Below are positions 57,598 through 64,000 of a DNA stretch of 64,000 nt, in pieces. Numbering within the stretch: the stretch's first letter is position 1; each line of letters begins with the position of its first letter. The position numbers were made by a program, and so were the translations under genes. A model generated the notes under the pieces. It had not been told where the DNA came from and ran no database searches. It worked only from the letters and a program-made list of their open reading frames with translations. This DNA comes from Cerasicoccus frondis (GTDB lineage: Bacteria; Verrucomicrobiota; Verrucomicrobiia; Opitutales; Cerasicoccaceae): the NCBI GenBank assembly GCA_031296915.1, contig JAVDPC010000024.1, forward strand, positions 34,634-98,633. The letters run 5' to 3'.

Positions 57598-60500
57598 CTA
57601 ATTTATCGTTACGTCTTCAAATACGCCCTGACTTGCATTGAAAAATGATCCGCTCCCGGTCGTTCGCAACTCAATGGCGCGAACCATGTATTGATAGCTA
57701 CCAGCATCCAAATCGATATCGTTATAAATCGTGGTGCTCAATGGAGCCGTGGTCAATCGCTCAAAGGTGCCGTTGTTGTCACGATAGACGTGATAGCCCA
57801 CTAGGTTTGGATTGGTAGATGCGTTCCAAGAAAGCTCTATGTCGTTACCAGTCACCAACGAGCTTAAACCATCAATTGGATCACATACAAATGGTTTAAG
57901 GGTTGGATCGCCCATTAAGGCTAGAGGAATCTGCCCAACTTGAGCATATGCATTTCCGAACAGCCCACGATTGTTCTGTGACAAGAGTAAGCAGTCACCA
58001 AAATTGTAACCAATGCCCATTCTGTGAAATATCCAAGCGTTAGTAAACGATCCGTTTGACGCCCACAAACTACATAGACCATAACTATCAGCCGCAATAG
58101 GGGCGCGAAGAAGGCTATTATTGATGCTCCAATCCCCAAAATAGCTCCCAAATAGCACAGAAAACATTATCTGAGGGTCGTAGTCGGCAAAATCACAAGT
58201 ATAGCCATTTTTAGTGCTTGTTGAGTTACTAGCACATCGAGCAGGCGTTGCTGCACTCCTATCAGAGAAAAGCCTTCCCGCGCTAGTTGGCCCGCCGGGG
58301 CCGGCGCCGTAACCAAACAAATAGGAGTCTCCAGCTAGAGCGGAAATTGTAGAGCCAAAGTAGTCCGCGTTGTTTCGATTGCTGGCGTCAACATTCTGGT
58401 GCCCAAACATAGCTGACAGATTATTGAACGCAGGTGCTGCATAATCCCTGATAAGAAATTGGCCTTGGCTATAAGATTCATCCATGTCGATGATGCCTTT
58501 TTCTCGGGCGGCGAGCACGCCATGCCGGAATTGATGGTTCTTGTTAAGGTAATTCCTCAAAAGCTCCGTTTCCGATGAGGAAAACAAGCTCATATCAGCT
58601 AAATCGATTCTCCCTACCGGAATCTCAATTGCCGATGGTGCTTCTCTGTTGTCAAATTTCCCATCACCGGGCAGATTTCTGTTGCGCGCATAGCGAATTG
58701 TCTGAGAATCCGACTCGGCTACATCTTCCCAAGCTCCATCCCCCTCAATTTGCAATACATCACCGTAGTACATATCCGCAGGCCATGCCCCGACGTGATC
58801 TCCGTGGCCATCCCAAGCGGTTTGACCAGAGTAAGGAATTGGCACACGACCAAGTAGAATAATTGAACTGATACCCTCAGGTTGATTCTGATGTTCAGCA
58901 ATGATTAGATTTTTAACCGCTTGAACACGGCTACTGTATAGCGGGTCGGGCGTATCGTCAATGGTTGAGGTATAAGCATCGACATCACGCTCAACTGTGT
59001 GCTCAATTACTTTGCTCCATCCATCACCAATTAGATCTTCTTTTAATTGATCTATCTCAGTGCGCAGACTTACTTCGACCGTTTCATCAATCAGCAGGAG
59101 CACAACACCTTTACTGTCGATTAATGGTGCCTCAATCGCTGCGCTAACGTATGCGTTGGCTCCCTTGTTAATCGTATCCTCATTGTAGCCTGCGTAAATT
59201 CGACGAACACGGTATTCATAAATTTCACCAGTATTTACACCTGCATCTGTGTATTCGGTCGTTGTTCCAGTGATAATTTGAATGGGCTGCCATACTTCAT
59301 CTGCAAGAGATTTTCTATAAATCATGTAATTTGCAACGCGCGAATCTTCAGGCCAATCCAACTTAATGGATGTCAGTGGTGACGTCATTGCTTCTGCTGA
59401 AAGCAGCAAGCTCTCTAGGGGATAGTCTGAATCTTGAATGGTAATGTCAGGCGTTGATACAATATCAAAGGTGATCGTGTTTGTTTGAACCGATGATCCG
59501 TATTCATCATACACTTTCAGGTAATAAGAATAATTGCCCGGGGAGCCAGATTCGACGAAATTCAGAAATCCAACAGGGCTTAAACTTTGTTTGAGGATGC
59601 CATTTTCGTATAGCTCAACTCGCGTCACGGCTCCATCTTCATCGGTGATTTCGGAGTAATCAACTCTCAGTTGATGGTGATCCCCGAGAACGAGTTGATC
59701 GAGGTCAAATCCAATCTCCTCGAAAGCCCGTACGCCCATTTTAAGACTTCCTGTCGGTGGAAAGTTCGTATTATGAACACCTAGCTCTACAGAGCCAGAG
59801 GTGTTGAAGTCGTAGTCAAATGATTGAAGCGAATAATTAAAATTTCCATGAACCTTATCGGTCATAGATTCTCCCTTTAGGAACTGGTAAGGCCTATTGT
59901 TGCGGATCAAGATATACCCATTTAGCAACACATCATCGGTTGCCGCATCCCAATTGGCCGATGCTACTGTGCCCAAGGAACTGAATGATGGATTAGCGGG
60001 CGTTGATGGCGCAACCGCATCTAGGCGGACCGGTAAGTGCTGCAAACCAAAATTAAGACTGCTGATTTCTTCGTCAGATAACACGCGATCAAATATTCGA
60101 ATATCATCAATGTAAGTGCTTGCTTGGTTTAGCTGAAGAGAAGCTTCAGTAAAGTCGATCTTGCCTAGATTTGAAATGGTCTGCTGAAGCGAGCCGTCCA
60201 GATAGAACTTGACCGTGCCATCATCCATAGCAGCGGACACACTACTAACGATCAGCACCAAATGGTGCCAGCGTCCATCCCCAAGGGTATTGGCAATGTC
60301 CATCAACTCAAACTGATAAACATCAACAACGGGATCGGTTGCATCATTAGCGTGATAATACATGAGCTGCCCTGTGGAATCATCGTAATTGATTGATCTT
60401 AAGTAAAAGTTGAAGCTGGTTTCTGTGAAAATCACCTGACTCAAAGACAAGGTGAAATTCCTATATTGTCCCGGATATGATCTGATCCAGACTGAGATTG

Positions 60501-61287
60501 AAAAATCATCGACAAATTGCGTTCCAGAAAAATTCGCAATCTGGATGCTTGACTGATTTTGGCTCAACGGATGACGAAGGAATGCTTCATATCCCTGCTC
60601 ACCAACTTCGCTTCCTGCGATCAAAGTAAAATCGTGTCCATTGCCCGATTTGTCTATGATCGTATCACCATTCCTTTCATCAAAATTCCAGAACGCAATC
60701 AGGTCATCTTGATAGATAAAATCGATGTTACCATCGGTGTCTTGATCGAAATCACCGGGGTTGCTACCTTGAGAAAATTCGTCAAAATCTGAGACATGAT
60801 CGCCGTCATAGTCACCGGATCCTGTGTCGTTTAGATTGCCATACCGGATCATCTCCCAATCATCTGGAAAAACGTCACTATCAGTGTTCACAAAACTGAC
60901 GGGACTATAGCCGTGATCCAACTCTTCTTGTGCCCCGACTCCATCTTGATCCGGGTCCCAAAACAAAGGCTCAGTCAAGGCTGTGGGAGATCGACGAATT
61001 TTCCAAAATAGCTTATCATCATCGTTTTGGATCAAAACGCTATCTGCACTGGTTAAAATAGCATCCTGCCCGACATAGACTTGATCATCAAAAAGCCAGG
61101 TGGACAAATCATCTGAATATTCGAGCACGTATGCATGCGATCCGATGCCCCACCATTGGGCATTGTATGTATCGGCAGCAGTGCCTTCCACAACACGAAG
61201 ACCGGCATCTAAATCCTTTGCGGTTTGGGCATAAGCAGAGCCTAGTAGGCCCAAGGCGCAAAATAAGGTGCAGCAAAAATATCTCAT
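57598..61287 (-). CDS. Giant secreted LamG / FN3 / gingipain-like (C25-fold) protein
   Basis: 1229 residues with a signal peptide (about 1-20). An Asp-rich calcium-binding stretch (about 110-190: DPDQDGVGAQEE, DYDGDHVSDFDE) precedes a LamG/concanavalin-like sandwich (about 195-410) and Ig/FN3-like parts (about 425-720). From about 725 (GVVLLLIDETVEVSLRTEID) to about 1120 it resembles the caspase-like C25 gingipain fold. However, the usual catalytic GHG is GYGAG (about 992) and no Cys stands at the expected strand (QIMFSVLFGSYFGDW, about 1040). It is probably a non-proteolytic scaffold. A last FN3 domain ends the protein. It overlaps the upstream gene by 4 bp. Confidence 0.7.
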   Translation of the reverse strand: MRYFCCTLFCALGLLGSAYAQTAKDLDAGLRVVEGTAADTYNAQWWGIGSHAYVLEYSDDLSTWLFDDQVYVGQDAILTSADSVLIQNDDDKLFWKIRRSPTALTEPLFWDPDQDGVGAQEELDHGYSPVSFVNTDSDVFPDDWEMIRYGNLNDTGSGDYDGDHVSDFDEFSQGSNPGDFDQDTDGNIDFIYQDDLIAFWNFDERNGDTIIDKSGNGHDFTLIAGSEVGEQGYEAFLRHPLSQNQSSIQIANFSGTQFVDDFSISVWIRSYPGQYRNFTLSLSQVIFTETSFNFYLRSINYDDSTGQLMYYHANDATDPVVDVYQFELMDIANTLGDGRWHHLVLIVSSVSAAMDDGTVKFYLDGSLQQTISNLGKIDFTEASLQLNQASTYIDDIRIFDRVLSDEEISSLNFGLQHLPVRLDAVAPSTPANPSFSSLGTVASANWDAATDDVLLNGYILIRNNRPYQFLKGESMTDKVHGNFNYSLQSFDYDFNTSGSVELGVHNTNFPPTGSLKMGVRAFEEIGFDLDQLVLGDHHQLRVDYSEITDEDGAVTRVELYENGILKQSLSPVGFLNFVESGSPGNYSYYLKVYDEYGSSVQTNTITFDIVSTPDITIQDSDYPLESLLLSAEAMTSPLTSIKLDWPEDSRVANYMIYRKSLADEVWQPIQIITGTTTEYTDAGVNTGEIYEYRVRRIYAGYNEDTINKGANAYVSAAIEAPLIDSKGVVLLLIDETVEVSLRTEIDQLKEDLIGDGWSKVIEHTVERDVDAYTSTIDDTPDPLYSSRVQAVKNLIIAEHQNQPEGISSIILLGRVPIPYSGQTAWDGHGDHVGAWPADMYYGDVLQIEGDGAWEDVAESDSQTIRYARNRNLPGDGKFDNREAPSAIEIPVGRIDLADMSLFSSSETELLRNYLNKNHQFRHGVLAAREKGIIDMDESYSQGQFLIRDYAAPAFNNLSAMFGHQNVDASNRNNADYFGSTISALAGDSYLFGYGAGPGGPTSAGRLFSDRSAATPARCASNSTSTKNGYTCDFADYDPQIMFSVLFGSYFGDWSINNSLLRAPIAADSYGLCSLWASNGSFTNAWIFHRMGIGYNFGDCLLLSQNNRGLFGNAYAQVGQIPLALMGDPTLKPFVCDPIDGLSSLVTGNDIELSWNASTNPNLVGYHVYRDNNGTFERLTTAPLSTTIYNDIDLDAGSYQYMVRAIELRTTGSGSFFNASQGVFEDVTIN

Positions 61288-62087
61288 TGTTCGTTGCTGA
61301 TGAAAGTGATTTTTCGCTCGCTAGTATCGGGGTGTACCGCCTCGTAACGCTTTTGTGCTTTTGAGAGAGCCGTTTGACGATGTAGGGCCGCCGTAAGATC
61401 AGCCTTGTTGGTATCCATAAAGCTCAGCAGCGCTTCGATGCCCTCAAACGCATCGGCGTTGTTAAGTATGGTTGGATCGTCGCTTTCTACGAAATACTCC
61501 GTTAAGCCGCTACTGGATGCGGGCAGCTCAGGGATTTGCGGTAAATTCAGGTCAACGCCTTCGCGCAGCGCGGCCTTCCGACGTTCCTCAAGCAGCTTTG
61601 TATCTTCATTTTGTAAGAACAAGGATAGCTGATATTGCTGCTCGCCCACTGAAAAATCTCTGATTGTGCGGCAAAGATTAAGGTCGGCAGGTATCCACGC
61701 GATGTAGGTTTGATCGTTATGCTGCCAATGTATCCTCGACACACGCCCATCATAAACCCAAACGCTCGCCGAAATCGTCTTGATTGCGTCCATCTCAGCT
61801 TGCAGAGCGACCTTTTGTTCTTCTGTCATCTCCGGCGCATCGGGCTTGGTGGGCCATTGTGGCAGGTTCGCTCCCGATGCTTTCTCAATGGTTAGAGTTT
61901 GACCCCCGCCAAGGCTAATTTGGCGACGTTGCAACACCGTGACATTGGGCGTTTCGGCCTGCCGCTTTGCTTCCTTAGCCGCCATTTTGGTTGCGACAAT
62001 GGCGTCAGCTTCGGCATCCGTGATCGGTGTGTTAGCGGAAACCACAATTGGCAACAGGAAGGCAGCTATCAATGGGTGGAAATTCAT
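61284..62087 (-). CDS. Secreted protein of unknown function, first gene of three-gene operon
   Basis: 267 residues with a signal peptide (MNFHPLIAAFLLPIVVSA). The body is alpha-rich and charged at both ends (KMAAKEAKRQAET; DTNKADLTAALHRQTALSKAQKRYE), with a central beta part (SASVWVYDGRVSRIHWQHNDQTYIAWIP). I do not recognise the family. The stop overlaps the start of the 1229-residue gene (ATGA), and a PEP-CTERM gene follows, so the three products probably work together at the envelope. Confidence 0.7.
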   Translation of the reverse strand: MNFHPLIAAFLLPIVVSANTPITDAEADAIVATKMAAKEAKRQAETPNVTVLQRRQISLGGGQTLTIEKASGANLPQWPTKPDAPEMTEEQKVALQAEMDAIKTISASVWVYDGRVSRIHWQHNDQTYIAWIPADLNLCRTIRDFSVGEQQYQLSLFLQNEDTKLLEERRKAALREGVDLNLPQIPELPASSSGLTEYFVESDDPTILNNADAFEGIEALLSFMDTNKADLTAALHRQTALSKAQKRYEAVHPDTSERKITFISNEQ

Positions 62088-62511
62088 GAATTGAATAGTT
62101 TATAACATCTATCACTAGTCAATGGTCATTGAGCTAGAAAATAGCCAATAAAACTTGTCCCCCTTAAACATTAGGGGCTTTCATGAATTGACCGTAACGC
62201 ATTTGCCACACTCACAAAGGGCGTGATTTTGGGTTATCAGTAGACGGTAAAAACAACTTTTCGCCTGGTTTTCCTGCCATGCAGGAAAAGATGGTGCCAT
62301 CCCTGCGCTCCGAGCCGTCAAGCTCGTATTTTTCCCCGCTTGTGCAGCTTCGTCGGCTACGCTCCTTGCTTCCGCGCTCTACGCGGAAAAATCTCCACCT
62401 TGACTGCGGCCTAAAGGCCATCGCTCCGGGAACGCTTTCGCGTGCGCTCGCCGCTTGGCAGGGAAAAACAGGCGAACCAACAACGGGAGCCGTAACCAAA
62501 GGAGCATAACC
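62088..62511. other. Intergenic leader of the ArdC-like gene
   Basis: 424 bp without a supported gene. The second half is GC-rich with several short inverted arms (CGCGCTCTACGCG, GGCCTAAAGGCC). It ends in the strongest Shine-Dalgarno of the window (AAAGGAG, 7 nt before the ATG at 62512). GC and ribosome-binding site differ from the neighbours, consistent with a foreign element. Confidence 0.4.
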
Positions 62512-63384
62512 ATGAAACCATCCAAATCCGCTTATGACCGCGTAACTGAGCGCATCATCGATCTACTTGAACAGGGCGTTTGTCCATGGCGCAGGCCGTG
62601 GCAGATATTGAACATTCGCCCTCAGAACTTCGCATCGAGGCATGAGTATTCGGGCGTCAACCTATTCCTGTTAAACGCGATGGCCTTTCAGGCTCCCCTT
62701 TTCATGACTTTCAAGCAGGTCAGGGACAAGGGCGGCCAAATCATTAAAGGCAGCAAGGGTTTTCCTGTCGTTTATTGGGGAACGATTCGCGTCGAGGACG
62801 AACACGCCCAGAGCGAAAAGAACCGCACCAAGGAAATTCCCTTTCTAAAACATTTCACGGTATTTAACGCCGCGCAAATCGAAGGCATTGACTTTCCGAC
62901 GCCGGAGCCTCGCAACCAGACGGAGTTCCAGCCCATTTTGGCTGCGGATCAGATTGTCACCCGATGGGAGGATCGACCTGAAATCCGGGAAGACCGTGGT
63001 CGAGCTTGCTATAACCCGTTGATTGATGTCGTGGATATGCCTAACCAAAGTAGCTTCATCTCACCGCAGGAATACTATTCGACGCTATTTCATGAGCTTG
63101 GGCACTCGACGGGCGCAAGGCATCGCCTAAATCGGAAGTTTGGTAAGCGTTTCGGCGACAACCACTATTCTCGTGAAGAGTTAATTGCCGAGATGACCTC
63201 AGCATTCCTTTGCGCAGAATGCGGCATCGACAACAGCGTGATCAATAACCAGGCCGCTTACCTGAGCGGGTGGATTAAGACGCTTAAGGGCGACAGCAAG
63301 CTGGTTGTCAACGCCGCCAGCGCTGCGCAAAAGGCCGCCAATCTGATTCTGGGAAATGTGGAGACTGAGAGCAAAGCGGCATAG
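62512..63384 (+). CDS. ArdC-like antirestriction / ssDNA-binding protein with zincin domain
   Basis: 290 residues from the ATG at 62512, chosen because of the preceding AAAGGAG; the frame opens at 62455 but the extra 19 residues are unlikely. The N-terminal ArdC domain (about 5-125) shows ERIIDLLEQGVCPWRRPW and YSGVNLFLLN. The C-terminal metallopeptidase-like domain has HELGHST (His194, Glu195, His198) and EELIAEM as possible third-ligand helix. Such proteins are carried by plasmids, ICEs and phages, protect incoming DNA and bind single strands. It marks this end of the window as part of an integrated mobile element. A terminator follows at 63412. Confidence 0.9.
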   Translation: MKPSKSAYDRVTERIIDLLEQGVCPWRRPWQILNIRPQNFASRHEYSGVNLFLLNAMAFQAPLFMTFKQVRDKGGQIIKGSKGFPVVYWGTIRVEDEHAQSEKNRTKEIPFLKHFTVFNAAQIEGIDFPTPEPRNQTEFQPILAADQIVTRWEDRPEIREDRGRACYNPLIDVVDMPNQSSFISPQEYYSTLFHELGHSTGARHRLNRKFGKRFGDNHYSREELIAEMTSAFLCAECGIDNSVINNQAAYLSGWIKTLKGDSKLVVNAASAAQKAANLILGNVETESKAA

Positions 63385-63411
63385 TTGGTCTAAATATTAC
63401 ATGAGAAAGAG

Positions 63412-63436
63412 AGCCCCGGCCTGAGTCGGGGCTTTC
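63412..63436 (+). terminator. Terminator of the ArdC-like gene
   Basis: AGCCCCG / CGGGGCT stem with a GC-CTGA-GT loop region, followed by TTTC, starting 28 bp after the stop. Confidence 0.75.
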
Positions 63437-63468
63437 ATTGTCGATCATTCTAATTGGTACTTCGCCAA

Positions 63469-63678
63469 TCATTTGATGTCCCGAAGGACATTGGACACGG
63501 TATCTGATGGACTCATGCCCTCTAACAAATCGCGACTCATCCCATTGACCGACAGGCCGCTAAAAATCTTGCTGCGATTCTGCACACGGAATTGGCCCAG
63601 CTTGGAGCCAATTGAGGCGACGGGAATGTTCTTGGTCAATTGATTCTTGGAGTTTTGCATAATAATTTTGGGGTTCAC
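63469..63678 (-). CDS. Hypothetical small protein or gene remnant
   Basis: 69 residues from a GTG at 63678. The same frame is open upstream to a TAG near 63730 and reads naturally there too (IAFSPKSHWLDTYFLVNPKI), so the true start has probably been lost. The sequence (GSKLGQFRVQNRSKIFSGLSVNGMSRDLLEG) looks like a real protein but I do not recognise it. A 137-residue ORF overlapping in another frame (63560-63973) is the alternative; its first half looks like GC-rich repeat sequence. Confidence 0.35.
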   Translation of the reverse strand: MNPKIIMQNSKNQLTKNIPVASIGSKLGQFRVQNRSKIFSGLSVNGMSRDLLEGMSPSDTVSNVLRDIK

Positions 63679-64000
63679 TAGGAAATACGTATCGAGCCAG
63701 TGGCTTTTCGGGCTGAAGGCAATTTTCGGCTAAATGAATGGAACCGAATTCCGGCTCCAGCGCGATGGGGCCATATCCGCTACTGGTCAACCTGCCAGCA
63801 CGGTTTCCGCCTGCGGGCGGAGCCTCCGCGCTTCGATTGACTGCGGGCGCTGAGATATGACCAAAGGAATCGCACGAGCCGGGAATCGGCTCTACAACAC
63901 CAGCCAAAGAAGATTTTTCATGTCCACCAAACAGCATTCCGATGAACGATGTTCTCAACGAATTGTTAACCAATTTTTGCTATCGTGAACCCAAGGAGTA

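Noticed and set aside
57598-61287. An active gingipain-type protease
   Set aside because: The expected His-Gly and Cys positions carry GYGAG and a stretch without Cys, so proteolysis is unlikely.
63560-63973. Minus-strand 137-codon ORF near the window end
   Set aside because: The first half translates GC-rich repeat-like DNA (SAPAVNRSAEAPPAGGNRAG). The second half overlaps a more natural-looking frame.
1-64000. CRISPR arrays, rRNA genes, SusC/SusD pairs, phage structural genes
   Set aside because: I looked for regularly spaced repeats, conserved rRNA stretches, TonB-plug or SusD-like proteins and capsid/terminase genes, and found none.

Overview
This 64 kb window looks like a carbohydrate-degradation accessory region of a Verrucomicrobiota chromosome, most likely a marine Opitutae/Puniceicoccales type such as Coraliomargarita or Lentimonas. 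The lineage call is inference. It rests on PEP-CTERM sorting tails on three or four secreted proteins, very large pseudopilin-like proteins carrying an AGPDQR-type motif, dense sulfatase/fucosidase/galactosidase content without SusC/SusD genes, and start codons that mostly lack a Shine-Dalgarno sequence.

Layout. 1-3.8 kb (+): the end of a PEP-CTERM protein, then two secreted SGNH esterases. 4.1-12.3 kb (-): a secreted GH42-like glycosidase, a giant pseudopilin-like protein broken by a frameshift, and a small secreted partner. A divergent GntR-type sensor regulator follows at 12.5 kb. 13.8-25.3 kb (-): a pectate-lyase-fold protein, then a probable operon of SSS transporter, GH29 fucosidase, a two-domain esterase, a Gfo/Idh/MocA oxidoreductase and a GH3 enzyme, with a second divergent GntR-type regulator at 25.5 kb. 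26.6-28.4 kb: a scar with a tRNA-like fragment and an IS5-family insertion sequence. 28.4-41.1 kb (-): sulfatase, GH51-like enzyme, esterase with three C-terminal repeats, AraC regulator, GH42 galactosidase, GPH-type symporter and FAD-dependent oxidoreductase. 41.6-53.5 kb: PEP-CTERM protein, divergent LacI regulator, a second and intact copy of the small protein/giant pseudopilin-like pair, GH2 and modular GH30-like enzymes. 53.8-56.4 kb: an IS graveyard (rve-type, IS3 and IS66 remnants) around a truncated GH16 enzyme. 56.5-62.1 kb (-): a coiled-coil ORF and a three-gene secreted-protein operon. 62.5-64 kb: an ArdC-like gene and ORF remnants, suggesting an integrated element.

How the genes fit together. 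Secreted esterases, a sulfatase and GH42/GH51/GH30/GH16/GH2-type enzymes would strip and cut a sulfated or esterified, fucose- and galactose-containing polysaccharide. SSS and GPH transporters would import the products. GH29, GH3 and probably GH42 and GH2 lack signal peptides and would finish the job in the cytoplasm, and the oxidoreductases would process the released sugars. Each block has its own regulator (GntR x2, AraC, LacI) read divergently or in line. The least explained parts are the paired pseudopilin-like cassettes, the three-gene operon with a gingipain-like but apparently catalytically dead protein, and a promoter-like box shared by two of the blocks.
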